From: Chloroflexota bacterium
Lineage (GTDB): Bacteria > Chloroflexota > Anaerolineae > Anaerolineales > Villigracilaceae
Assembly (NCBI GenBank): GCA_024224815.1
Contig: JAAENC010000496.1
Location: forward strand, 1 to 64,000
Length of the DNA: 64,000 bases
Reading direction: 5' to 3'
Below the pieces are notes generated by a model that saw nothing but the letters and a program-made list of their open reading frames with translations, was not told where the DNA came from and searched no databases. A program made the position numbers and the translations under genes. The number at the start of each line of letters is the position of its first letter. The stretch's first letter is position 1. This document shows positions 43,099 through 51,871 of this stretch, one piece after another.

Positions 43099-43986
43099 CT
43101 AGCCTTTACCAACAAATTTTTCAATCATACTGGTAAATTCCATCGGGAAGATATATTTGGTCGACTCGCCCTGCCCCATTTCTTTGAGGGTATCAAAGTA
43201 TTGCAAGGTCATCGTCTTCTGGTCAATTTTACTGGCTGACTCAAAGATATTCGTAAGAGCCGCCGCATAACCTGCGGCTTTTAATTCTTGCGCTGCTTTC
43301 TGCCCTTCAGCTTCGAGAACAGCTGCTTGTTTCCGGCCTTCCGCTTCAAGAATAGCAGACTTCTTTTCGCCTTCTGCAATTGTTATCGCAGCTTCGCGTG
43401 TACCATCTGCTTCAAGAACAACAGCGCGACGAATACGTTCCGCCGTCATCTGTCTATTCATCGATTCCTGAATTTCGCGCGGAGGAATAATCTCACGAAT
43501 TTCAACATTGGTTACTTTGACACCCCAACGCTCGGTAACTTCATCCAGACGAGTGCGGAGCAAAGTGTTGATATGCTCGCGTTCTGAAAGAACTTCATCC
43601 AGAATAATAGAGCCGATAACGGCGCGCAAAGTAGTCGTTGCCATACCTTGAGCTGCTGATTCAAAATTACCAACTGCCAAAACCGATTCACTTGGGTCAA
43701 GAACTTTGTAGTACCAAAGGAAATCGATAGAGATGCCCGCGTTATCTTTTGTAATTGCGGTCTGGTGTGGGATCTCACGAACTTGCTCACGTAAATCTAC
43801 ACGAGCTGCACGATCAACAACAGGGATCAAGAAAACAATACCAGGTCCCTTTTCTCCAACACAGCGTCCAAGCCGAAAAACAACCAAACGCTGATATTCA
43901 GGAACGATACGAATCGCACTGGCTAAAAGCGCAATAACAACTACGCCAACGCCACCAACAAGACATAATACTGCACCAAACTCCAT
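43099..43986 (-). CDS. slipin/stomatin-type SPFH protein (QmcA-like)
   Basis: 295 residues. N-terminal membrane helix at about 4-25 (GAVLCLVGGVGVVVIALLAS). SPFH/Band 7 domain at about 25-185 with VPEYQRLVVFRLGR, GPGIVFLIPVVDRAARVDLR and TLRAVIGSIILDEVLSERE. Alanine/glutamate-rich coiled coil at about 180-240 (AEGEKKSAILEAEGRKQAAV). It forms membrane-bound scaffolds and is paired with NfeD as in many prokaryotes. AGGAGG lies 8 nt before the ATG. It is 42 nt downstream of the NfeD gene in one operon. Confidence 0.93.
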   Translation of the reverse strand: MEFGAVLCLVGGVGVVVIALLASAIRIVPEYQRLVVFRLGRCVGEKGPGIVFLIPVVDRAARVDLREQVREIPHQTAITKDNAGISIDFLWYYKVLDPSESVLAVGNFESAAQGMATTTLRAVIGSIILDEVLSEREHINTLLRTRLDEVTERWGVKVTNVEIREIIPPREIQESMNRQMTAERIRRAVVLEADGTREAAITIAEGEKKSAILEAEGRKQAAVLEAEGQKAAQELKAAGYAAALTNIFESASKIDQKTMTLQYFDTLKEMGQGESTKYIFPMEFTSMIEKFVGKG

Positions 43987-44028
43987 TTTTACTGCCTCCT
44001 AAAAATTTAATTGCTCAATTATATATTA

Positions 44029-44631
44029 CTATTCTTCAACTTCTTCGACTTCTAACATAAAACCACTACGCTCAATTACGCGGACGCGCGCGCCAGCCGA
44101 AATAGCTTCTTCGCTAAACGCTGTCCACAACTCTCCAGCGACCTGGGCAGAGCCTTCATGGTGAATTTCTGTCTTTGCTTCGCCAATTTTTCCAACTAAA
44201 GCACCTAAATCATGCGAGGGGCGAGATTCTAATGCCTCGAGGGTTTTGATAATCACAAACCACAAAAAAGCACTCATTAGCAAAGAAACAATAATTACCA
44301 GCCAAATGTTGACAGCCGGAGCCCAGCCTTCCCCACGAAAGAGATACGCAGACCCGATTACGACCCCCACAATGCTAGAGCCAAGATAAACCCCTCGGCG
44401 AGCAGAGGCCTTTATCGCCATCCCAAAAGGAATAACACTAATAATCAGTAAAACCAAAGCCCAAATATGGATGGGCAAGAAATAGATCGCGTATCCCGCT
44501 AATGCCATCAAAAAGAAGGCCCCGACTTCTAAAAAACCGGTACCGGGCGTAACCAAGGCAAAAAAGGTTAATAAAACGCCACTAACTAAAAAAAGATAAG
44601 CAATATTCGGGTTGAGTAAGATGTTGTCCAT
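44029..44631 (-). CDS. NfeD-family membrane protein, short form
   Basis: 200 residues from ATG 44631 behind AGGAGA. About four to five N-terminal membrane helices (about 8-120, including AYLFLVSGVLLTFFALVTPG) precede a C-terminal OB-fold domain (about 135-200, LVGKIGEAKTEIHHEGSAQVAGELWTA). It lacks the ClpP-like protease domain of long NfeD. It partners the adjacent slipin in membrane quality control or microdomain formation (family knowledge). It is the first gene of the two-gene operon. Confidence 0.92.
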   Translation of the reverse strand: MDNILLNPNIAYLFLVSGVLLTFFALVTPGTGFLEVGAFFLMALAGYAIYFLPIHIWALVLLIISVIPFGMAIKASARRGVYLGSSIVGVVIGSAYLFRGEGWAPAVNIWLVIIVSLLMSAFLWFVIIKTLEALESRPSHDLGALVGKIGEAKTEIHHEGSAQVAGELWTAFSEEAISAGARVRVIERSGFMLEVEEVEE

Positions 44632-44661
44632 TTTTCTCCTCTTCTCTGCAAACACTAATCC

Positions 44662-44706
44662 ATTATACAATATATCTACGTTATTTTTAGCAGTTGGTTG
44701 TATAAT
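44662..44706. promoter_or_regulatory. divergent promoter pair between NfeD and wecC
   Basis: ATTATACAA (44662-44670) and its exact complement TTGTATAAT (44698-44706) place a perfect TATAAT -10 for each direction, facing outward. The -35 regions are weak and share the 27-nt gap, so the two promoters may interfere or be co-regulated. Confidence 0.55.
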
Positions 44707-44741
44707 ACAGCCGCTAAAATAAAAAGAATTTTGGAGATTTT

Positions 44742-46019
44742 ATGAAATTTCAGAAACTTTGTGTTCTTGGGTTAGGCTATATCGGCTTACCCACCGCCAG
44801 CACCTTTGCCAAGTACGGCGTAAAAGTTCTTGGCGTAGACGTTAACGAAAACGTGATCGAAATATTAAAAGATGGTGGATTACACATCCACGAACCCGGA
44901 CTGGGAGAAATAGTCCAAGAAGTGCTTGAATCTGGGATGCTGCGGGTCGCTCTTCGCCCTGAGCCTGCGGATGCGTTTATTATCGCCGTCCCGACCCCAT
45001 TTTATGAGGACAACAAACGCGCTGATATGCGTGCCGTTATATCGGCAGCAGAGGCAATTACACCGCATCTGCAAAAAGGAAATCTCGTTGTACTTGAGTC
45101 AACATCCCCCCCCCGCACAACAACAGATTTAATCGTCCCCATTCTCGAAAAATCTGGTCTCAAAGCCGGCGAAGATTTTCACCTTGCTTATTCCCCTGAA
45201 CGCGTTCTCCCCGGGCAGATATTGCGTGAATTGATTGAAAATGCCCGTGTAGTTGGTGGAATTACACCAGATTCAGCCCAAGCGGGCCATGATTTGTACA
45301 CCAGCTTTGTTAAGGGGAAAATCATCAAAACCAACGCTACTACCGCTGAGATGGTCAAGTTAATGGAGAACACTACCCGCGATGTAAATATCGCTATCGC
45401 AAATGAATTCTCTCGTCTTGCCGATCGTTTTGGCGTAGATGTTTGGGAGGCAATTTCCCTTGCCAATCTACACCCTCGCATTGATATTTTGCGCCCGGGG
45501 CCCGGTGTGGGTGGACATTGTATTAGCGTTGATCCCTGGTTTCTCGTTGAAGCCGCACCGGATATAACACCCTTTATACGCACAGCACGAGAAGTAAACG
45601 ATGCCCAACCCCAATTTGTTGTCTCTCTTGTGAAGCGCGCACTTGGTTCCCTTAAAGGGAAAAAAATTGCTGCCTTAGGACTATCTTATAAACCTGATGT
45701 GGATGATCTACGCGAAAGCCCCGCCGTAGAAGTTGTACACCTTCTACAAAAAGAAGGGGCAGAAGTAAAAGCCTTTGAACCTTTTGCCCCGGAATCTACT
45801 TTGCCAAATATGACCATTGCCCACAATCTGGAAGAAGCCCTTGATGAAGCAGACGCGGTTCTTTTGCTCGTCGCACATAGTGAATTCAAAGTGTTGGATG
45901 CTTCCCTAGTAGCTTCTGCCATGCCAGGGCGCGTAGCTGTAGATACTGTAAATGCGCTAGATGAAAAAAAATGGCAAGAAGCCGGGTTTACGCTAAACAA
46001 GTTAGGCGTAGGAGGATAG
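44742..46019 (+). CDS. wecC: UDP-N-acetyl-D-mannosamine dehydrogenase
   Basis: 425 residues. NAD-binding N-terminus LCVLGLGYIGLPTASTFAKYG (seen in part as GLGYIGLP), catalytic Cys in GPGVGGHCISVDPWFL (about 253-268, GGHC) and a C-terminal UDP-binding domain with LGLSYKPDVDDLRESPAVEVV (starting about 314). Oxidises UDP-ManNAc to UDP-ManNAcA with two NAD+. TTGGAG lies 8 nt before the ATG. It precedes wecB, so the pair makes UDP-ManNAcA from UDP-GlcNAc for a surface glycan. Confidence 0.94.
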   Translation: MKFQKLCVLGLGYIGLPTASTFAKYGVKVLGVDVNENVIEILKDGGLHIHEPGLGEIVQEVLESGMLRVALRPEPADAFIIAVPTPFYEDNKRADMRAVISAAEAITPHLQKGNLVVLESTSPPRTTTDLIVPILEKSGLKAGEDFHLAYSPERVLPGQILRELIENARVVGGITPDSAQAGHDLYTSFVKGKIIKTNATTAEMVKLMENTTRDVNIAIANEFSRLADRFGVDVWEAISLANLHPRIDILRPGPGVGGHCISVDPWFLVEAAPDITPFIRTAREVNDAQPQFVVSLVKRALGSLKGKKIAALGLSYKPDVDDLRESPAVEVVHLLQKEGAEVKAFEPFAPESTLPNMTIAHNLEEALDEADAVLLLVAHSEFKVLDASLVASAMPGRVAVDTVNALDEKKWQEAGFTLNKLGVGG

Positions 46020-46063
46020 AGTAAATATAAAGCTTGTTTTTTCAGATATTTACAACACTCATT

Positions 46064-47167
46064 ATGAAAGTACTCTCAATTTTTGGTACCAGACCCGAAG
46101 CCATAAAAATGGCGCCTATTGTTCGTGAACTCGCAAAGCGCAAGGGTATCGAATCGCGTGTTTGTGTGACTGCCCAGCATCGTGAAATGCTCGACCAAGT
46201 TTTGTCTCTTTTCGAGATCAAACCTGATGTGGATTTAAACCTAATGCGCCCAAATCAGTCTTTGGCGCAGATCACAGCTGCGGTTTTTACTCATCTTGAC
46301 CCCATCCTGGCAAAAATAAAACCAGATTGGGTCTTAGTACAAGGTGATACAACTACCGTTATGGCAGCAGCATTAAACGCCTATTATCGCCAGATAAAAG
46401 TTGGACATGTTGAGGCCGGTTTACGCACCCATAATAAATGGGAGCCTTTTCCTGAAGAGATAAATCGTCGAGTAGCGGGCGTAAGCGCAGACTTGCATTT
46501 TGCCCCAACAAAATGGTCACAACAAAATTTGCTCAAAGAAGGTGTCACAAAAGAGATCATACATGTGACTGGCAACCCTGTTATTGATGCGCTGATCTTT
46601 GTTGCCAAGCAAAAAACCCCCACAATGGTAGCAGGCCTTTTATCCACGCTCGGATCGAAACGTTTGGTGTTGGTTACCGCGCATCGGCGAGAAAATCACG
46701 GGAAACCCCTGGAGCATATCTGTGCTGCGCTCAAATCTATTGCAGCACGCGGAGATGTTGAGATTGTCTATCCCGTTCACCTTAATCCGAATGTTCAGGA
46801 ACCTGTCAAACGCTTATTGGGCGATGTCCCCAATATTACACTTTTACCACCTTTGGAATATCTACCGCTTGCCCATTTGATGAAAAACGCTAATTTGATT
46901 TTAACAGATTCAGGAGGGATTCAAGAGGAAGCTCCTGCTTTTGGCGTACCTGTGCTCGTTCTGCGAGATGTAACTGAGCGCCCCGAAGGCGTACAAGCCG
47001 GGACGTTGAAATTGGTCGGCACCGATGAACATAAAATTATAAACGAGGCGAACTACCTACTCAATGATCCTCTTGCTCATGCTGCAATGGCGCAAGCGGT
47101 TAATCCTTTTGGCACGGGAGATTCCGCAAAAAAAATTGTTGATATTTTAGAAGGGGTCGTAATATAA
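46064..47167 (+). CDS. wecB: UDP-N-acetylglucosamine 2-epimerase (non-hydrolysing)
   Basis: 367 residues from ATG 46064; codons before it do not match the family. Motifs are FGTRPEAIKMAPIV (about 6-19), VQGDTTTVMAAAL (about 93), VEAGLRTHNKWEPFPEEINRR (starting about 116), HRRENHGKPLEHIC (about 207) and TDSGGIQEEAPAFGVPVLVLR (starting about 284). It interconverts UDP-GlcNAc and UDP-ManNAc. It follows wecC by 44 nt with no SD. The downstream part of the glycan locus is absent, as a secreted protein gene follows. Confidence 0.95.
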   Translation: MKVLSIFGTRPEAIKMAPIVRELAKRKGIESRVCVTAQHREMLDQVLSLFEIKPDVDLNLMRPNQSLAQITAAVFTHLDPILAKIKPDWVLVQGDTTTVMAAALNAYYRQIKVGHVEAGLRTHNKWEPFPEEINRRVAGVSADLHFAPTKWSQQNLLKEGVTKEIIHVTGNPVIDALIFVAKQKTPTMVAGLLSTLGSKRLVLVTAHRRENHGKPLEHICAALKSIAARGDVEIVYPVHLNPNVQEPVKRLLGDVPNITLLPPLEYLPLAHLMKNANLILTDSGGIQEEAPAFGVPVLVLRDVTERPEGVQAGTLKLVGTDEHKIINEANYLLNDPLAHAAMAQAVNPFGTGDSAKKIVDILEGVVI

Positions 47168-47275
47168 TTTTGTGCTTTTTTAACAAAATCTAAGGGGTTT
47201 ATATGGCACTTTTCTCTATAATGCAGGAAGACAGTACTATACTCCTGTTGTTTTTTTGAGTATAATGACAACACT

Positions 47276-48208
47276 ATGAAATCTATAAAAGTCTTTTTAG
47301 GGTTGGTAATTACCTTAAGCCTGTTAACAGCCATACCTGTTCAGGCCCAAGGTGGAGACGGAGATTCTCATTTTTTCAGTCAGACAAAACACAATGTTCA
47401 AGGGGCTTTTTGGGTTTACTACCAAAACATCACTGAAGCAGAAAGTGTTTTAGGGTATCCAATCACTGAAGAATTTGTGAACGAAGACGGTATTTTGATT
47501 CAGTATTTCCAACGCGCTCGTCTTGAAATACAAAAGGAGCAAGTTCACCTAACACCTTTAGGGGTACTTTTATATCACTCCGGGGTAAAACTTGATATTG
47601 CCAACGAATCAGCTTGCGATCAATATGAAACCGGTTTTTCTGTTTGCTTTGCTTTTCGAGATTATTTTAATGCGCACCATGGCACTGGGCTCTTGGGTCT
47701 TCCAATTTCTTCTTTTGAATTTCAAGACAATATGATCGTCCAGTATTTTCAAAATGGACGTTTAGAGTGGCATCCATCTAATCCCGTTGATCAAAGAGTA
47801 GTAACGGGTAATCTAGGCTCAGCTTACTTTAACACTAAAGGGGAAGACCCTGCAAGGCTAACAGGTGTCACACCTATTAGTGGCATAACTGAAACACAAG
47901 TTTTATCTTTGAATGTACGTGCTTTTCCATGGAAAGCCGTTACTTACTCTACAGATCAACAAGTATTTTTTATTGTTGTACAAGATCAGACTCTTCAGGC
48001 AGTGCAAAGAGCTAAAGGAACAGCAATCGTACATTGGACATCTGGAACAACACAAAGCTTGGATATCTTAACTGATGAAAGAGGAGTTGCAACATTAAAG
48101 ATACCGGTAAACGACCAGGATTATGGTGGTTTGGTAACTGTTGACGTGAGTGTAAGCCACGGCAATCTTATGGGAAAAACAGAAACATCGTTTCGCATTT
48201 GGTACTAA
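47276..48208 (+). CDS. secreted protein with LGFP-like repeats
   Basis: 310 residues. Sec signal peptide ending VQAQ (about 1-24). Two LGFP-type repeats: ESVLGYPITEEFV with LIQYFQRARLEI (about 58-84) and GLLGLPISSFEF with MIVQYFQNGRLEW (about 138-164). These motifs are linked to cell-wall or surface attachment in actinobacterial and Chloroflexota proteins. The C-terminal part (about 200-310) is an Ig/big-like beta domain with AIVHWTSGTTQSLDILTD and VTVDVSVSHGNLMGKTETSF. TATAAT at 47261-47266 ends 9 nt before the ATG, so the transcript may be nearly leaderless. No SD is present. Confidence 0.75.
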   Translation: MKSIKVFLGLVITLSLLTAIPVQAQGGDGDSHFFSQTKHNVQGAFWVYYQNITEAESVLGYPITEEFVNEDGILIQYFQRARLEIQKEQVHLTPLGVLLYHSGVKLDIANESACDQYETGFSVCFAFRDYFNAHHGTGLLGLPISSFEFQDNMIVQYFQNGRLEWHPSNPVDQRVVTGNLGSAYFNTKGEDPARLTGVTPISGITETQVLSLNVRAFPWKAVTYSTDQQVFFIVVQDQTLQAVQRAKGTAIVHWTSGTTQSLDILTDERGVATLKIPVNDQDYGGLVTVDVSVSHGNLMGKTETSFRIWY

Positions 48209-48230
48209 TCTTTTCAAAAGAAACATAATC

Positions 48231-48255
48231 AAAGTCGCCTTAGGGCGACTTTTTA
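48231..48255 (+). terminator. rho-independent terminator of the LGFP protein gene
   Basis: Stem AAAGTCGCC / GGCGACTTT with a 4-nt loop, tail TTTTTATA. Confidence 0.85.
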
Positions 48256-48360
48256 TATTAAGCTCCTGTTTTTCTAAAACCTGGGGTATCTTTTCTATAC
48301 ACAAAATCACATAGCTTTGATGTGCTAGAAACTCTATTCCCTTGTTCCTGAGACTTCCGT

Positions 48361-48366
48361 TATAAT
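48361..48366 (+). promoter_or_regulatory. -10 element implying a leaderless yqeY mRNA
   Basis: TATAAT overlaps an in-frame ATG at 48365. The next in-frame ATG (48374) lies 8 nt after the hexamer, exactly where transcription would start. That makes 48374 the likely start on a leaderless mRNA. Confidence 0.5.
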
Positions 48367-48373
48367 GCCTATT

Positions 48374-48820
48374 ATGGATACAAAAACCCAACTTAATAAC
48401 GCAATGAAAGAAGCGATGCGCGCTAAAGATAAAGTTGCCAAACGCACCTTGACTATGGTGCGCGCTGCCATTCAACAAAGAGAAAAAGACGGCCGTGAAG
48501 AACTTGATGACAATGCCGTTCTTGCGATTTTGCAAAAAGAGCTAAAGTCTCGAGAAGAGACAATTGCCGAGGCTAAAAAAGCTGGACGAGATGATCTTAT
48601 TGCAGATACGGAAGAAGAAATTATTGTCTTAAAGAAATATCTTCCTGAGGAGATGAGTACTGAGGATTTACGGACACTAGTAAATCAAGTTATAGCCGAA
48701 GTAGAAGCAAGTACGATTAGAGATATGGGCAAAGTGATGAAAATTATCGTTCCACGTGTCGCGGGACGTGCCTCGGGCGGAGATATTAGCAACATGGTTA
48801 AAGAGCTACTGCTTAGCTAG
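48374..48820 (+). CDS. yqeY: GatB/YqeY domain protein
   Basis: 148 residues from ATG 48374 (see the -10 element; ATG 48365 lies inside it). The YqeY pattern is clear: LNNAMKEAMRAKDKVAKRTL (N-terminus), KELKSREETIAEAKKAGRDDL (about 56-76), LKKYLPEEMSTEDL and a C-terminal DMGKVMKIIVPRVAGRASGG. The family shares the C-terminal domain of GatB and is thought to act on tRNA or aminoacyl-tRNA. It is followed after about 20 nt by the HD hydrolase gene, a common conserved order (yqeY-yqfF-ybeY-dgkA). Confidence 0.92.
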   Translation: MDTKTQLNNAMKEAMRAKDKVAKRTLTMVRAAIQQREKDGREELDDNAVLAILQKELKSREETIAEAKKAGRDDLIADTEEEIIVLKKYLPEEMSTEDLRTLVNQVIAEVEASTIRDMGKVMKIIVPRVAGRASGGDISNMVKELLLS

Positions 48821-48841
48821 CGGCTATTCACACAGGATTGA

Positions 48842-50974
48842 ATGTCAATCTCATCTGAGACTACCATCCCAACCCCAAAGCGTATTTCTTTTGGGCGTAT
48901 ATTCACGCTAATTCTTACAGCCATAGCGGTATTTTTTGCGTTAATTTTGCCCATTGTCTTACGCCCAGATGCGCTCCCGCTTGCCGTGGGAGATGTAGCT
49001 CCGCGAGATTTACAAGCCCCTTATGCAATTGAATATATTAGCGAAGTGCGCACAGAAGATGCTCGCGAAAATGCTGCTACGGCAGTTGCTCAGGTTTATA
49101 CAGCGGCTGACCCCTCGATTGCGCGTGAACAAATTGAAAGTTTGCGTGGTGCGCTTGTTTATATTGCAACAGTACGCTCCGATGAATATGCTGTACCCAA
49201 CGAGAAATTATCCGATTTAATTTCAATAGAAGATATTACGCTCAAAGAGGATAGTATTGAAGCAATTCTGCTTTTAGGTAATGCTGAGTGGGAAAGAATT
49301 CAACAAGAATCGCTAAGTGTTCTCGAACAAGTAATGCGAAATAATATCCGGCAAGGAAATTTGGTTAGCACGCAGCGCAATCTTTCTTCACTGGTAAGTT
49401 TGGCATTGACAGAATCACAAGCACAAATTGTTACAGAGTTGGTAAGTGCCTTTGTTGTGCCCAATAGCCTATATAGCGATGATTTAACGGAAGCAAGCCG
49501 AAAATCCGCGAGCGAGGCGGTAGAGCCTGTTATCAAGCGGTACAAAGCTGGAGAAAGCGTTATCTCAGGGGGACAGGTCATTTCATCCGCAGATCTAGAA
49601 GCCTTAGAAAAACTTGGCTTAGTCCAAACACAAGAAGGATGGATGGTGCACCTCAGTTCGGGGCTGATAATCCTGGCTTTGGCTATCTTTTTATGGTTTT
49701 ATTTTAGTCGTCGGCCTTCGATTTTACTGAAAAACATCAAAAATCTGCTTTCTACTGTAATTGTTTTTCTTATATTTCTGGTTGGGGCGCGTTTAGCTAT
49801 TCCAGATAATACGATTATCCCTTATTTGCTTCCTATACCCGCTTTTGGTTTATTGATGGCAACTCTTTTTGGCGCCGATGTTGCTTTCGTGCTTTCTTTT
49901 TCGCTTAGCCTTTTAGTTACTTTTGGTCTATCTAATACCCTTGACCTGACTATTTATTATTTGCTTTCTTCGTTGGTTAGCATCATGGTTTTAGGGCGAG
50001 CACAGCAAGTATGGTCATTTCTAAGAGCTGGAATGTCAATTGCCTTTATAGGAATGGCAACCTTATTAGCGTACTGGTTTTCGTTCTCGACAACCGCTTG
50101 GAACGAAATTGCCATCCTAATAGCCGCAGCAACCTTTAACGGGATCGCTTCTGCTAGTCTTACGCTTCTTTTGCAATTTGTTCTTGCTCAAATACTAGGA
50201 TTAACAACAACCCTGCGTTTGCTTGAAATTTCTCGGCCAGATGCCCCCCTTCTTCAGCTTTTGCTTCGTACCGCACCAGGTACTTATCAGCACAGCCTAC
50301 AAGTAGCAAATCTTTCAGAGCAAGCAGCAAAAAAAATAGGCGCAGACGCGCTCCTTGTACGTGTTGGTGCGCTTTTTCATGATGTTGGGAAAGCAGAAAA
50401 CCCACATTTTTTCATTGAAAATCAAACGCCTGGCCACATTAACACTCACGAAGATCTTGCACCAGAAGAAAGTGCCGCTATTATTATTCGACATGTTACA
50501 GACGGAGCTCGTTTAGGGAAAAAACACCGTCTTCCTAAACGATTAATTGATTTTATATTAGAACACCATGGCACACAGGTTACTCGCTACCAATATACAC
50601 AAGCCTTAGAAAATACTGATGGTGATATAAGCCAGGTCGATATAAAAAACTTCCAATACCCAGGCCCTGCACCACGTTCACGAGAAACTGCCTTATTAAT
50701 GCTCGCTGACGGCACAGAAGCGATCACGAGAGCTGAAGGTCCGCAAACAGAAGCAGAGTTACGTACGCTTGTCCACAAAATTTTTGATAGTGTTCAAAAA
50801 AGCGGACAACTAAAAAACACTCCTCTCACTTTGCGAGACCTTTCCATAATTAATGAATCCTTTGTTGCTACTTTACGCGGCATGCTCCATCCTCGCGTAA
50901 AATATCCCAAAAGGAAAAACCTATCAGCTTCAAGAGGTGTGCCCACAATACCCCGTCAAAAAAAGAATGATTGA
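48842..50974 (+). CDS. pgpH: 7TM-HD family phosphohydrolase (PgpH/YqfF-like)
   Basis: 710 residues. N-terminal membrane helix (about 18-40), extracytoplasmic 7TMR-HDED domain (about 45-270), about seven helices (about 275-465) and a cytoplasmic HD domain (about 475-700) with TYQHSLQVANLSEQAAKKIG, VGALFHDVGKAENPHFFIEN, IRHVTDGARLGKKHRLP and ILEHHGT. In Listeria the homologue PgpH hydrolyses cyclic di-AMP, so a c-di-AMP phosphodiesterase role is likely here. ACAGGA precedes the ATG. It overlaps ybeY by 8 nt. Confidence 0.92.
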   Translation: MSISSETTIPTPKRISFGRIFTLILTAIAVFFALILPIVLRPDALPLAVGDVAPRDLQAPYAIEYISEVRTEDARENAATAVAQVYTAADPSIAREQIESLRGALVYIATVRSDEYAVPNEKLSDLISIEDITLKEDSIEAILLLGNAEWERIQQESLSVLEQVMRNNIRQGNLVSTQRNLSSLVSLALTESQAQIVTELVSAFVVPNSLYSDDLTEASRKSASEAVEPVIKRYKAGESVISGGQVISSADLEALEKLGLVQTQEGWMVHLSSGLIILALAIFLWFYFSRRPSILLKNIKNLLSTVIVFLIFLVGARLAIPDNTIIPYLLPIPAFGLLMATLFGADVAFVLSFSLSLLVTFGLSNTLDLTIYYLLSSLVSIMVLGRAQQVWSFLRAGMSIAFIGMATLLAYWFSFSTTAWNEIAILIAAATFNGIASASLTLLLQFVLAQILGLTTTLRLLEISRPDAPLLQLLLRTAPGTYQHSLQVANLSEQAAKKIGADALLVRVGALFHDVGKAENPHFFIENQTPGHINTHEDLAPEESAAIIIRHVTDGARLGKKHRLPKRLIDFILEHHGTQVTRYQYTQALENTDGDISQVDIKNFQYPGPAPRSRETALLMLADGTEAITRAEGPQTEAELRTLVHKIFDSVQKSGQLKNTPLTLRDLSIINESFVATLRGMLHPRVKYPKRKNLSASRGVPTIPRQKKND

Positions 50975-51425
50975 AATCTTATATAATCCCACCTTAAAGA
51001 AAAATTTCGACGAAATAATAATAAAAAACACCGCCTTCGTCGCGCTAAGCCATCAGAAAGTACCCAAAGACGCTGCGCTTAGCATTTTATTTACAGATGA
51101 TGAGCAAATTCGCTCGCTTAATCATGAATATCGCGGATTCGATAGTCCAACCGATGTTCTTTCCTTTGATGTTCACGAACCTGACCCTGAAACTGGCTCC
51201 CTTTATTTGGGCGATATCGTTGTCTCTGTACCTTATGCCGCTAAACAAGCCACCCAAAATGGTCACCCGCTTGAAGCAGAAATACAACTCCTGGTTATTC
51301 ACGGCGTTTTACATCTTTTAGGCCATGACCATGAAAAAAGCGAAGAAAAAAACATCATGTGGGCTGCGCAAGCCGAAGTTCTGGCACAACTTGGTTTAAG
51401 CAAGATCAAAATAACAGAATCATGA
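50967..51425 (+). CDS. ybeY: endoribonuclease YbeY
   Basis: 152 residues from ATG 50967, inside the end of the HD hydrolase gene. Family motifs are LSILFTDDEQIRSLNHEYRG (starting about 37), DSPTDVLSFDV (about 58) and the zinc site HGVLHLLGHDHE with three His (about 113-124). It matures 16S rRNA 3' ends and takes part in ribosome quality control. It ends with a 4-nt ATGA overlap into dgkA. Confidence 0.96.
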   Translation: MIEILYNPTLKKNFDEIIIKNTAFVALSHQKVPKDAALSILFTDDEQIRSLNHEYRGFDSPTDVLSFDVHEPDPETGSLYLGDIVVSVPYAAKQATQNGHPLEAEIQLLVIHGVLHLLGHDHEKSEEKNIMWAAQAEVLAQLGLSKIKITES

Positions 51426-51805
51426 GTAATTTCATCAAAGCCCGCTTACGTTCTTTCGGCTATGCCTTTCAAGGCTGGATATATGTACTACGTAACGAAC
51501 CAAACTCGTGGATACACGCAATCACTACAGCACTAATTATCCCCCTCGCCTTTTGGCTCCACCTCCCCCCGCGAGATTGGGCAGTTCTACTTCTTGCTAT
51601 CGTTATGGTTTGGGCCGCAGAATTTTTCAATACAGCTATCGAAAGCATTGTTGACCTTGCCAGCCCTGAAGAAAACCCTCTAGCTAAAACAGGAAAAGAT
51701 GTAGGGGCAGCGGCAGTGCTTATTGCGGCACTCACATCCATTCTAATTGGGCTGCTCATTCTTGGCCCGCCGCTTTGGGCAAAGATCATCACATACGCGC
51801 AATAA
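51422..51805 (+). CDS. dgkA: diacylglycerol/undecaprenol kinase (DgkA family)
   Basis: 127 residues from ATG 51422 (ATGA overlap with ybeY). Three membrane helices (about 34-50, 55-75 and 95-120). The active-site region AEFFNTAIESIVDLASPEE (about 62-80) contains the NTAIE motif that coordinates Mg-ATP. The N-terminal SFGYAFQGWIYVLRNEPNSWIH is typical. The Gram-positive-like form phosphorylates undecaprenol for cell-wall lipid recycling. It is the last gene of the yqeY-dgkA run. Confidence 0.93.
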   Translation: MSNFIKARLRSFGYAFQGWIYVLRNEPNSWIHAITTALIIPLAFWLHLPPRDWAVLLLAIVMVWAAEFFNTAIESIVDLASPEENPLAKTGKDVGAAAVLIAALTSILIGLLILGPPLWAKIITYAQ

Positions 51806-51827
51806 TAAAAGAAGAGTTAAAACAAAA

Positions 51828-51864
51828 AAGCCTAAAGGCAAAAACCTTTAGGCTTCATTTTTTT
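51828..51864. terminator. bidirectional terminator between dgkA and the response-regulator operon
   Basis: Stem AAGCCTAAAGG / CCTTTAGGCTT with a 6-nt loop. The plus tail is CATTTTTTT and the minus tail TTTTTTG. It ends both converging transcripts. Confidence 0.88.
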
Positions 51865-51871
51865 AACTCTT

